From the NCBI GenBank assembly GCA_002314915.1, contig DCHU01000001.1, positions 1 to 18,581 of the forward strand: a stretch of 18,581 bases of DNA. Reading direction: 5' to 3'. Shown in pieces: positions 1 through 7,499 of the stretch; the stretch's first letter is position 1; each line of letters begins with the position of its first letter. Under the pieces are notes generated by a model. The model was given only the letters and a program-made list of their open reading frames with translations, was not told the origin of the DNA and ran no database searches. The translations under genes and the position numbers were made by a program. The DNA comes from Caryophanales bacterium UBA1744. GTDB taxonomy: Bacteria; Bacillota_I; Bacilli_A; RFN20; CAG-826.

Positions 1-236
1 TAAAGGAAATCGATCCAAAACTTGAGACGCCAACAGCTAACATCTACATCATCCAGCAATTGCCGGCAACTTTATGTGTCGCACCACTTCTTCTCCTCAT
101 GAATTTCACAGGAAAAAGTATTACAAACGCCATTATTGCATTAGGCATCTATGCAGCCTTATTCATCGCTTATACGGTATTCTTAGTGTTCTCACCAAAG
201 ATCGCCGCAAAAGGAGCCTCGCGTGGCGAAAAATAA
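1..236 (+). CDS. C-terminal fragment of an unidentified integral membrane protein (5' truncated by window edge)
   Basis: The frame is open from base 3 to a TAA at 234-236 and gives about 77 residues ending in a basic tail (SPKIAAKGASRGEK). Two hydrophobic stretches are visible: a short one around ATLCVAPLLLLMNF and a longer one around AIIALGIYAALFIAYTVFLV. This suggests a polytopic membrane protein whose last helix is followed by a short positively charged, probably cytoplasmic, tail. The next gene starts inside this one (14-nt overlap) and its ribosome binding site lies within this coding sequence, so the two are probably co-transcribed and translationally coupled. I do not recognise the family. 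The fragment carries no catalytic or binding motif, so no function is proposed. Confidence 0.7.
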   Translation, partial: KEIDPKLETPTANIYIIQQLPATLCVAPLLLLMNFTGKSITNAIIALGIYAALFIAYTVFLVFSPKIAAKGASRGEK

Positions 237-1407
237 ACAATTCAAAACAAAGCATAAATTCTTTGGAGTTTTATTTAGGCCTATTTATAGGTTGGTTTCG
301 CATTGCTCCTTTAAAATCAAACTAGCAAAGATCAAATTAGACGGACCAACCTTGATACTTTCGAACCACCAAACTGATCTCGACGCTATCATGTTGATGG
401 GCTCTGCCAATAAACACATAGAGCCTGTATGCCTGGATACCCTCTTATCGAATGGAGCAACGTCAAAGTTCCTTTACAATGTGACCGGAATGATTCCAAA
501 GAAAAAAGGAACAACGGACATCAACTGTGTTGTCAAAATGATGCAGTGTCTCAAAGAAGGCGGAAATGTTCTTGTTTTCCCTGAGGGAAACAGAACTTAT
601 GCCGAATTTCAATTCCCTTTTAATGAGAGTGTTTTCAAATTAGTTAGAAAAACGAATGCTAGCCTCGTTATCGTGAATATACATAATGGAACAGGTGTAA
701 ACCCGAGATGGGGCTCAAAAAAGAGAAAAGGAACAATCTGGACAGAAATAAAGACCAGGTTCACGCCAGAAGAACTAAAGAATATTTCCGATTCTGATTT
801 ATTCGAAATCGTTAAGAGAGATCTGGAAGTATTCGATTCAGATACCGGCATTGAATACAAATCAGATGCACCTGCTGAATACCTTGAAAGGTTGCTTTAC
901 GTTTGTCCGGAATGCAAATCCCTTTCAAAGCTAAAATCGGAAAAAGACACAATTGCATGCACAGAATGCAACACTGTATTCACATATTTAGAAAACCTTA
1001 CTTTCAAGGAAAACAAATACGGATATAGAAAACTAATCGATTGGTACAATTTCCAAAAGAGTTACATAAGGGATTGGAAGTACGATGTACATCAACTCAT
1101 CTTCGAGGATGATGTACAGGATATATTAGAGTATAGACTGCTAAAGAAAAGAAAGTCCGTTGCTACTGGAAAAATCAAACTATTTGGCAACAAGCTAGTC
1201 TTTGGAGAGAACATGGAAGTCGATCTATCCAAAATATCAGCGGCATCACCTATTTCAGGAAATAAATTGTCCTTATTGATAGGAGATAAAAGTTACCTAG
1301 TGATCGGATCGGAAAGATTCAATCCAGTCAAATACGTTCAGATGTTCAACCATCTCGAAACAGAAATGAAACAAAAGAAGTCTGACACATACTTCACACT
1401 TGATTAG
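223..1407 (+). CDS. Lysophospholipid (1-acylglycerol-3-phosphate) acyltransferase, PlsC-like, with zinc ribbon and C-terminal domain
   Basis: The 394-residue product has a PlsC/LPLAT acyltransferase domain at about residues 35-205. It shows the H(X)4D catalytic motif (NHQTDLD, His49/Asp54) and the phosphate-binding FPEGNRT motif at 119-125. This family transfers a fatty acyl group to lysophosphatidic acid or a related lysolipid at the cytoplasmic membrane face. A four-cysteine zinc ribbon follows (CPEC 228-231, CTEC 246-249). The tail of about 140 residues has a beta-rich stretch at 315-362 and a final helix, resembling a PH/GRAM-like domain; that last assignment is inference. Ordinary PlsC proteins have about 200-250 residues, so this is an extended version. 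The start is GTG at 223, chosen because AAGGAG lies at 211-216, six bases upstream. The gene overlaps the preceding membrane protein gene by 14 nt. The acyl acceptor cannot be told from sequence. Confidence 0.82.
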   Translation: MAKNKQFKTKHKFFGVLFRPIYRLVSHCSFKIKLAKIKLDGPTLILSNHQTDLDAIMLMGSANKHIEPVCLDTLLSNGATSKFLYNVTGMIPKKKGTTDINCVVKMMQCLKEGGNVLVFPEGNRTYAEFQFPFNESVFKLVRKTNASLVIVNIHNGTGVNPRWGSKKRKGTIWTEIKTRFTPEELKNISDSDLFEIVKRDLEVFDSDTGIEYKSDAPAEYLERLLYVCPECKSLSKLKSEKDTIACTECNTVFTYLENLTFKENKYGYRKLIDWYNFQKSYIRDWKYDVHQLIFEDDVQDILEYRLLKKRKSVATGKIKLFGNKLVFGENMEVDLSKISAASPISGNKLSLLIGDKSYLVIGSERFNPVKYVQMFNHLETEMKQKKSDTYFTLD

Positions 1408-1413
1408 TCAATT

Positions 1414-1450
1414 AAGTTGAACCATTTATGGGTCAGCTTTTTTGTTTTTT
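1414..1450 (+). terminator. Rho-independent terminator after the acyltransferase gene
   Basis: The arms AAGTTGAACC (1414-1423) and GGGTCAGCTT (1430-1439) pair over ten positions with one G-U pair and one mismatch, around the loop ATTTAT. They are followed by TTTTTTGTTTTTT. The hairpin begins seven bases after the TAG stop and separates this transcript from the Lrp-type operon. Confidence 0.85.
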
Positions 1451-1476
1451 ACGACAAAATGAAACTCTTTCCGAGA

Positions 1477-1511
1477 ATATTTATTGTCTTTATGAAATAA
1501 ATATGTATCCT
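1477..1511 (+). promoter_or_regulatory. Candidate promoter and operator of the alaR-alaT operon
   Basis: A perfect 9-bp inverted repeat, ATATTTATT (1477-1485) and AATAAATAT (1496-1504), has a 10-nt spacer. It overlaps a weak sigma-A-like promoter: TTGTCT at 1484-1489, a 16-nt spacer, and TATCCT at 1506-1511. AT-rich dyads of this sort are typical targets of Lrp-family proteins, so autoregulation by the downstream regulator is a reasonable inference. The promoter match itself is poor (four of six in each box). Confidence 0.45.
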
Positions 1512-1544
1512 TACAACTATCCCACGAAAAGAGGAGATCGATTC

Positions 1545-2030
1545 ATGAAAACTAAAATCTTAAGAATTCTCGAAAAGAATTCACAAATCTCAACAAGTGA
1601 AATCGCCAAGATGATTGGTGAACCCGAGGCATCCGTCGTTAAGGCGATTGCCGAAATGGAGGCCGATAAGGTTATCTGCGGATATGGCGCAATAATCAAT
1701 TGGGATAAGGTTACTGACGAGAAGGTCAACGCAATCATCGAAGTAAAGGTCGTTCCTCAAAGAGGAAGCGGCTTTGATCGCATCGCAAACAGAATCGCAA
1801 AGTACGATGAAGTTAGCTCAGTCTATTTAATGTCTGGAGGTAACTACGACTTCTTTGTCGAGATCCAGAGCAAAAGCATGAGAGAAGTTTCAGAATTCGT
1901 CTTCAATAAGCTTTCCGCTTTAGATTCAATCCAGAGCACCGCTACTCATTTCGTCCTTAAGAAATACAAAGATAACGGCGTTATCCTCGAAGACGAGAAA
2001 GTCGACCACAGAGAAATGTTAGAAATATGA
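1545..2030 (+). CDS. alaR: Lrp/AsnC-family transcriptional regulator (AlaR-like)
   Basis: The 161-residue product has an N-terminal winged helix-turn-helix at about residues 1-50 (ISTSEIAKMIGEPEASVVKAI as the helix-turn-helix core). A RAM/ACT ligand-binding and oligomerisation domain follows at about 61-140, with the typical turn MSGGNYDFFVEI. The length is usual for the family. The open frame extends upstream to 1428, but that part lies in the terminator and has no ribosome binding site; ATG 1545 is preceded by GAGGAG at 1531-1536. The stop codon overlaps the start of the aminotransferase gene by 4 nt (ATGA), so the pair is one translationally coupled unit. In Bacillus subtilis the equivalent pair (AlaR/AlaT, formerly YugG/YugH) controls alanine synthesis, and AlaR activates alaT. 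The same role is inferred here from family and context only. Confidence 0.85.
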   Translation: MKTKILRILEKNSQISTSEIAKMIGEPEASVVKAIAEMEADKVICGYGAIINWDKVTDEKVNAIIEVKVVPQRGSGFDRIANRIAKYDEVSSVYLMSGGNYDFFVEIQSKSMREVSEFVFNKLSALDSIQSTATHFVLKKYKDNGVILEDEKVDHREMLEI

Positions 2031-3184
2031 GAGACTTCATCAACGATAAATTAAAAACCATAAAACCTTCCGGAATCCGTAAGTTCTTTGATATTGCAAA
2101 CAAGATTCCAGACTGCGTTTCTTTGGGCGTTGGAGAGCCTGATTTCGACACTCCTTGGCACATAACAGAAGAAGGTATCTATTCTCTTGAGAAAGGTTAT
2201 ACATTCTATACATCCAATCAGGGTATGCCTGAGTTAAGAGATGAAATTGCCACATGGAACAAACGCAAATACGATCTTAATTACACAAGAGATGAAATTA
2301 TTGTTACCTGTGGCGGATCTGAAGCTATCGATATCGCTTTAAGAGCAACGACAAACCCTGGTGATGAAGTAATTATTCTTCAGCCATGCTATGTTTGTTA
2401 TGAACCGGATGTAATCCTTGCTAACGGCGTCGCGAAAATAATCAATCTTCAGGAAAAGAATCAATTCAGGCTTACTCCTGAAGAATTGGAAGCAGCCATT
2501 ACCCCAAAAACTAAGACTCTTATCATGAACTTCCCAAACAATCCAACCGGCGGAATCATGGAAAGAGAAGATCTAGAGGCTATTGCTGAAGTAATCAAAA
2601 AGCATGACTTACTTGTAATCTCAGATGAAATCTATTCTGAATTAACGTATTCAAGCAAACATGTTTCTATCGGATCCCTTCCAGGAATGAAAGAGAGAAC
2701 CATCATTGTTAACGGCTTCTCGAAAGCCTACTCAATGACAGGCTGGAGACTTGGTTATGTTATGGGTCCGGAAGCGATCATGAACCAAATGAAGAAGATC
2801 CATCAGTTCGTCATTATGTGCGCGGCCACACCATCACAATACGCTGGAATCGAAGCCTTAAAACACGGTGACGAAGACATAGAGAAGATGAAGGAAGAGT
2901 ATGACAATAGACGCCACTACCTTCTCGCAGAATTCGAAAGACTCGGTTTGCCTTGCTTTGAACCAAAAGGCGCATTCTACATCTTCCCGAACATTTCAAA
3001 GTACGGAATGACCAGTGAAGAGTTTGCAACAGATCTTTTACAAAAAGAACATGTCGTTGTAGTTCCTGGAACAGCATTTGGCGAATGCGGAGAAGGCTTT
3101 GTCCGTATCTCTTACGCCTATAGTTTGGATTCGCTAAAAGAAGCCATTAAACGTATCGAGAAATATCTGAAAGAAAACTTCTAA
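2027..3184 (+). CDS. alaT: PLP-dependent class I/II aminotransferase, probably alanine transaminase (AlaT-like)
   Basis: The 385-residue product is a fold-type I aminotransferase of normal length. Recognisable elements are VGEPDFDTP (35-43), FPNNPTGG (169-176, Asn171), VISDEIYSE (197-205, Asp200 contacting the pyridine nitrogen), the PLP-binding lysine in NGFSKAYSMTGWRLGY (Lys233), and the late FVRISYA segment with the substrate carboxylate arginine. Such enzymes move an amino group between an amino acid and a 2-oxo acid such as pyruvate or 2-oxoglutarate. The Lrp-type regulator gene directly upstream, overlapping by 4 nt, is the arrangement of B. subtilis alaR-alaT, which favours alanine as the product. 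An aspartate or aromatic aminotransferase, or a PatA-like enzyme, cannot be excluded from sequence alone. A terminator follows the gene closely. Confidence 0.88.
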   Translation: MRDFINDKLKTIKPSGIRKFFDIANKIPDCVSLGVGEPDFDTPWHITEEGIYSLEKGYTFYTSNQGMPELRDEIATWNKRKYDLNYTRDEIIVTCGGSEAIDIALRATTNPGDEVIILQPCYVCYEPDVILANGVAKIINLQEKNQFRLTPEELEAAITPKTKTLIMNFPNNPTGGIMEREDLEAIAEVIKKHDLLVISDEIYSELTYSSKHVSIGSLPGMKERTIIVNGFSKAYSMTGWRLGYVMGPEAIMNQMKKIHQFVIMCAATPSQYAGIEALKHGDEDIEKMKEEYDNRRHYLLAEFERLGLPCFEPKGAFYIFPNISKYGMTSEEFATDLLQKEHVVVVPGTAFGECGEGFVRISYAYSLDSLKEAIKRIEKYLKENF

Positions 3185-3194
3185 AAACAAAAGT

Positions 3195-3230
3195 AAAAGG
3201 TGCTCATTCAATGGGCACCCTTTTATTAAT
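3195..3230. terminator. Probably bidirectional terminator between alaT and thiI
   Basis: AAAAGGTGC (3195-3203) pairs with GCACCCTTTT (3215-3224) with one bulged C; CAT/ATG pairs extend the stem towards the loop. T-rich sequence follows on the plus strand, and the minus strand reads into TTTTACTTTTG. It sits between convergent stops at 3184 and 3253 and can serve both transcripts. Confidence 0.75.
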
Positions 3231-3252
3231 AAAAGAAACTACTAATTAACAA

Positions 3253-4473
3253 CTATTCTTCTGGTGAGGTTCCCGCTTCTTCTGGCGTTGTGTTGTTATA
3301 GATGATTTCACCGTTTCTAATAAATGTTGATTTCACGCCTTTTACGCACGCTTCAACCTGTGCCTTCCAATCCCATTTGGATTCAAAGAATTCACAGTCT
3401 TTAATCCTTGGTTTGGTCTTAGGTTTCTTTGGAGTGAAAATTGTGCAGCAGTCTTCGTAAGGTCTGATGCTGATTTCGTATGTATCAATCTTTTTTGCGA
3501 TATCAATGCACTCATTCTTATCCATTACAGCCAAAGGACGAATTATTGGATAATTGGTTACATCGTTGATTGCGATCATCGATTCAAGAGTCTGCGACGC
3601 AACTTGGCCAACAGATTCACCTGTAGCAATTCCGTGACAGTTATGGTCTTTTGCAACCTCTGTTGCGATTCTCATCATCATTCTTCTCATAATGGTGATG
3701 CAATACGGTTCATCCACGTGCTCATAGATTGCCAACTGAAGTTCGGTAAACGGAACGATGTTGAGTTTAATGTCTTCTTGGTATGTGTTAAGTGTCTTGA
3801 TGATATCAGTTAATTTGTCGATGACTGCATCCGATGTGTATGGTGGCGATGCAAAATGAAGGGTTTCAATCTTGATTCCACGTCTAACCAATTGATATGC
3901 AGCTACCGGGGAATCGATTCCGCCTGAAAGCAAAAGCATAACCTTTCCATTCATTCCCAAAGGGTAACCGCCGCATCCCTTGAACTCATGACATGAGATG
4001 CATGCACAAGTCTCGCGGATATCTACGGTCAAACTGATATCCGGATTATGGAGATCGACTGTATATTTCTTCGTTTTAAGAATTGGGGTTGCTACAGCAT
4101 TGCAGATTCCATAGGAATCAAGTTCAAAGCGCTTATCAGCCCTTTTAGCCTTAACCTTGAATGTTGACCCATCTTCGGCCTCAATGAGTTCCAAAGCGGT
4201 CTTTTCGATGATTTCCATCGACTTCTCGACTTTGACAACTGGTGTTATTCTCTGAATACCGGACACTTCCTGAAGTCTGACGACTAAATCTTGGATTTCA
4301 TATTCTTCTGTTGTGACGTAAGTGTGATCTCTATCGCATGTGACTTTTGATTCAGGGAAGTCATTTGCGAGAGCATGTCTAATATTTCTGTTGAGGCAGT
4401 TGATGAATAATTTCTTATTGCCTCCTTTTGTGGAGAGTTCTCCATAGTGAATCATGATGTATGAGTATTTCAT
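3253..4473 (-). CDS. thiI: tRNA 4-thiouridine sulfurtransferase ThiI
   Basis: The 406-residue product has an N-terminal ferredoxin-like and THUMP region (about 1-165; the opening IMIHYGELSTKGGN is typical) that binds tRNA. A PP-loop ATP pyrophosphatase domain follows, with LLSGGIDSPVA at 181-191, a GIATGESVGQVASQT segment at 281-295 and the late YEDCCTIFTPKKPKTKP signature. ThiI adenylates U8 of tRNA and takes up sulfur from a cysteine desulfurase to make 4-thiouridine; in some bacteria it also serves thiazole synthesis. There is no C-terminal rhodanese domain, as is usual in Bacillota, so sulfur transfer must differ from that of E. coli ThiI. The start overlaps the stop of the upstream cysteine desulfurase gene by 4 nt (ATGA), with GGAAGGGA a short distance before it. 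The gene ends the ezrA operon. Confidence 0.95.
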   Translation of the reverse strand: MKYSYIMIHYGELSTKGGNKKLFINCLNRNIRHALANDFPESKVTCDRDHTYVTTEEYEIQDLVVRLQEVSGIQRITPVVKVEKSMEIIEKTALELIEAEDGSTFKVKAKRADKRFELDSYGICNAVATPILKTKKYTVDLHNPDISLTVDIRETCACISCHEFKGCGGYPLGMNGKVMLLLSGGIDSPVAAYQLVRRGIKIETLHFASPPYTSDAVIDKLTDIIKTLNTYQEDIKLNIVPFTELQLAIYEHVDEPYCITIMRRMMMRIATEVAKDHNCHGIATGESVGQVASQTLESMIAINDVTNYPIIRPLAVMDKNECIDIAKKIDTYEISIRPYEDCCTIFTPKKPKTKPRIKDCEFFESKWDWKAQVEACVKGVKSTFIRNGEIIYNNTTPEEAGTSPEE

Positions 4474-5612
4474 TTCACGAAGTCCCTTCCGGCAGTTGTT
4501 GCCAAGATATCTTTGAGTGTTGCGATAAACGTATCGACTTCTTCAATCGTATTGTTTGGCGAAATCGAAACGCGAATGGAGTTCCTTGCCTCCACTTCTG
4601 TTTTGCCCATTCCGAGCAAGACGTAAGATATAGGTTCTCCTTTAGAAGAGCAAGCAGAAACGCTTGAAACATATATCTCTTTCCGTGATAAAGCTTCAAG
4701 TACTACCGAGGATTTATGCTTTTCCAAAGAGAAATTCAAAACAAATGGAGATGATTGTTCAGGAGAGTTGAAAGATACCTCTTCAATTGTTGAGAGACCG
4801 TTAACAAGATGGTTTTTTAAAGTGGTAACCGCAGTGATGTTTGCGTTCATTTCTTTGAGAGATTTAGTTAAGGCCAAATCCATGCAAAGCGAACCCGCCA
4901 AATCAACGGTTCCGGCTCTAACACCAAATTCCTGTTCTCCTCCATCAAGAAGTGGAGACAATTGAATAGACTTCTTGTAAAGAAGCGCACCATTGCCTTT
5001 AAGACCGCCAATCTTATGGGATGAGAAAGATATCAAATCTACTTTTGTATAATCAACCTTAACCTTAGCGATAGACTGTGTTGCATCGCTATGGAAAAAT
5101 GCTTTCGGATATTTGTGAACTATATCAGCATATTTGCTGACAGGGAAAATAGAACCCATCTCATTGTTAACAGCCATGATTGATACAAGTATTGTATCTT
5201 TGGTCATTGCGGATTCGAGAAGAGCCGGTTCAACGAAACCATCTTTATTAACAGGCAGGAAAACAACATCAAAACCTTCGGTTTCCAATTCTTTGAATGC
5301 GTTTAAAACAGAAGGGTGTTCCACCTCGCTAGTAATTACTCGTTTTCCTCTATTTGAGTATTTGTGAGCAACTCCCTTGATAATCAAGTTGTTTGACTCA
5401 GAAGCGCAGCTGGTGAAAATCATTTCATGCGTTTTCTGGAGATTTAGCAATGTCTTGATATGCGTTCTTGCCTCATCCAGTTTTCTTAACGATGCTCTAC
5501 CAATAGCGTGCGTTGAAGAAGTATTAGCAAAATTCTCCAACGATGTTTTGGAGAATAATTCTAAAACTTCAGCATACGGCTTTGTAGTCGCGGCATTATC
5601 GAAATATATCAT
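4470..5612 (-). CDS. nifS: Cysteine desulfurase, NifS/IscS family (ThiI partner, NifZ-like of B. subtilis)
   Basis: The 380-residue product is a class V aminotransferase-fold enzyme that releases sulfur from L-cysteine as an enzyme persulfide, giving alanine. Visible elements are the start YFDNAATTKP, EVEHPSV with the PLP-stacking His99, HSDATQS (Asp176), the PLP lysine in SFSSHKIGG (Lys200), VRAGTVD, and the catalytic cysteine in SVSACSSKGEP (Cys321) on a short loop. It lies directly before thiI with a 4-nt overlap, matching B. subtilis, where NifZ is the dedicated sulfur donor to ThiI, so tRNA thiolation is its likely main role. The start is 2 nt after the ezrA stop and has no convincing ribosome binding site, so translation probably depends on coupling to ezrA. 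Its stop is TGA. A wider Fe-S role cannot be excluded. Confidence 0.93.
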   Translation of the reverse strand: MIYFDNAATTKPYAEVLELFSKTSLENFANTSSTHAIGRASLRKLDEARTHIKTLLNLQKTHEMIFTSCASESNNLIIKGVAHKYSNRGKRVITSEVEHPSVLNAFKELETEGFDVVFLPVNKDGFVEPALLESAMTKDTILVSIMAVNNEMGSIFPVSKYADIVHKYPKAFFHSDATQSIAKVKVDYTKVDLISFSSHKIGGLKGNGALLYKKSIQLSPLLDGGEQEFGVRAGTVDLAGSLCMDLALTKSLKEMNANITAVTTLKNHLVNGLSTIEEVSFNSPEQSSPFVLNFSLEKHKSSVVLEALSRKEIYVSSVSACSSKGEPISYVLLGMGKTEVEARNSIRVSISPNNTIEEVDTFIATLKDILATTAGRDFVK

Positions 5613-5614
5613 GT

Positions 5615-7369
5615 TTATTTTCTAGTTGAATCCGATTCTTCCATTGTCGAAATCGAGGTAACCAAGATAAGTGCGTCGCTGAACTTAGCATCAAAGAAGA
5701 AGTTCTCTGACTGCTTGATCGTCGCGTCAACATCAGGGTTTGGTGCCCTATGTCTATTTGCAATGACAATGGCTTTCTCTGCTTTTTCGAGTTCTTCGAG
5801 GGTCTTAGCTACAGAATCGATAAGTTCGTTTCCATCCTTAACCATTTCTCCGTGATGCTTAGCTACAACTTTTACATCGATTGGCGCTTTGTGGATAAGG
5901 TGGTTGAGTTCATCAAAGACGGAATGGAGATTCTCGATATCCTCGGAATAAGCATTTGTAACTGATTCCATTCGAATATCGGCTATAAGGGCTTCAGCAT
6001 CTCTGACCTTGAGATAGTATTCATTTAAGTCTTCTAAAGCTTCTTCAACTTCAGTCTTAAGAGACATCAAATATGTCATAAATGAATCCAAAGCGTCTTT
6101 TGTGCACTTTGTTTCAGCTCTCAAAGCAAGAACCTTTGTTAAAAGAACTGAGTATGGCTGCTTGGTAGCACTATTGATGAAAGAATCGAGATTTCTCTTC
6201 GTTGTTGCAGACTTATCAATCAATGATTTGATATGCGCAACCTTGGCATCATCATCTGCATCGATTAAGAACATCTCCCTAATCTTGCCGAGGTTATTAT
6301 TCAAACGAGTGAATTCTTTATTTACATCCTGCTGATCTTTTTCTGCCGGATTGATGGCTTCTAGGAACTTCTCTTTTGCATCGAGTTCTTCATCGAATTT
6401 TCTCAAACATGTATCGATTGTGGCGTGAATATTTTGGATTTCTTCCTTCACGCCTTTGAGATTCAAGGTTTTAACCTGCGAGGAAATGGATGAGACTTTG
6501 TTGCTTAATTCATTAATGATTTCATAAGAGCAAGCCTGGAATAATGGAAGTCCATCTTTTGTCAATTCCTCAAAGCGGTTCTTAAGCGAGATGATGTTGT
6601 CTGGGAGAATTGTGGAAATCTGAACGCAGACTTCTGGGAGGATCTTCAAGTCTTCCTGAATCAGATTAACTGCAGGTTCAATTTGGGATGTGAGTACTTT
6701 CTTTGCTTCTTCGTATCTAGCGCCTTCGACATCGTTTTCGCATTGTTCGAACAAATCATCAAGACGTTTGAAAACATCTTCAAAAACACTGACGACAAGA
6801 TTCATATCAGCAACATTGCTGTTGTAGATTAACTTAACCTGTCTTAACTGAGCTTTTAAACCTGTTAGCAAATCGTTGCATTCATTTTCAATCCTGAATT
6901 TCTCTTTTAGTTTCTCGTAGAGTTTGCTTACCGAGTCACAATAGTCATTTACCAAAGACCTAACATCAGGAAGTCTCTCGGTTAATTCGTTAACTCGTCC
7001 ATCCTGGAGGAGGCTCTTAAGTTCTCTAACTCTATGGGAAATATTAGGGTCGCTGACATCTCTAATGTCGCTATATCTTTTCTTCCATTCAGAAAACTCG
7101 TTTATATAAACGATATTAAGGTTTGAGATTGTTTCAAGTCTTTTAATTAACGTATTGATATCACCAAACAAAAGACCATGTGATGTGTTGTATTTCGAGG
7201 TTAAGTCGGTGACTTGCCTATTGAGTCTTACGCGTTTGAATACCGTGAAATATAGAAGGACTGCAATTCCTCCGATGATAATGACGCCAGCAACGATGCC
7301 GACAACGATCCAAAGCACATTATTTGGGTCTGAAGATAAAATTGATGAGAAAAAACTATTAATAAACAT
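5615..7369 (-). CDS. ezrA: Septation ring formation regulator EzrA
   Basis: The 584-residue product has one N-terminal membrane helix (about residues 18-42, WIVVGIVAGVIIIGGIAVLLY) and then a long, charged, almost entirely helical region with heptad-like patterns. This is the topology of EzrA, whose spectrin-like cytoplasmic coiled coils bind FtsZ and limit Z-ring formation. The stretch near residues 225-275 (ARYEEAKKVL, ILPEVCVQISTILPDNI, RFEELTKDGLPL) matches the conserved EzrA repeat pattern. The length is close to the 562 residues of the B. subtilis protein. It heads a leftward operon with the cysteine desulfurase gene and thiI, and rpsD lies upstream on the other strand, the same gene neighbourhood as in Bacillus. 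The ATG at 7369 has no Shine-Dalgarno sequence; see the findings. Confidence 0.88.
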   Translation of the reverse strand: MFINSFFSSILSSDPNNVLWIVVGIVAGVIIIGGIAVLLYFTVFKRVRLNRQVTDLTSKYNTSHGLLFGDINTLIKRLETISNLNIVYINEFSEWKKRYSDIRDVSDPNISHRVRELKSLLQDGRVNELTERLPDVRSLVNDYCDSVSKLYEKLKEKFRIENECNDLLTGLKAQLRQVKLIYNSNVADMNLVVSVFEDVFKRLDDLFEQCENDVEGARYEEAKKVLTSQIEPAVNLIQEDLKILPEVCVQISTILPDNIISLKNRFEELTKDGLPLFQACSYEIINELSNKVSSISSQVKTLNLKGVKEEIQNIHATIDTCLRKFDEELDAKEKFLEAINPAEKDQQDVNKEFTRLNNNLGKIREMFLIDADDDAKVAHIKSLIDKSATTKRNLDSFINSATKQPYSVLLTKVLALRAETKCTKDALDSFMTYLMSLKTEVEEALEDLNEYYLKVRDAEALIADIRMESVTNAYSEDIENLHSVFDELNHLIHKAPIDVKVVAKHHGEMVKDGNELIDSVAKTLEELEKAEKAIVIANRHRAPNPDVDATIKQSENFFFDAKFSDALILVTSISTMEESDSTRK

Positions 7370-7463
7370 ATTAATAAATATACACTACTAGCTGCGGTTT
7401 ACGCTATGGAATTGCAAAAAGTGGGAAAAAATAAGTTTTTGTCTTCAAATATTACGAATTTTG

Positions 7464-7492
7464 TTGACGAAGACGGATTCGATACTTATTGT
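7464..7492 (+). promoter_or_regulatory. Candidate sigma-A promoter of rpsD
   Basis: TTGACG (7464-7469, five of six consensus positions) and TATTGT (7487-7492, four of six) are separated by 17 nt. Transcription would start near 7499-7501, exactly where the first hairpin of the rpsD leader begins. This agreement between promoter and leader structure supports the call. Confidence 0.6.
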
Positions 7493-7499
7493 ATATCTC

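Noticed and set aside
1428..1544. N-terminal extension of the Lrp-type protein by 39 codons
   Set aside because: It begins inside the terminator stem and has no ribosome binding site; ATG 1545 has GAGGAG and gives the normal family length.
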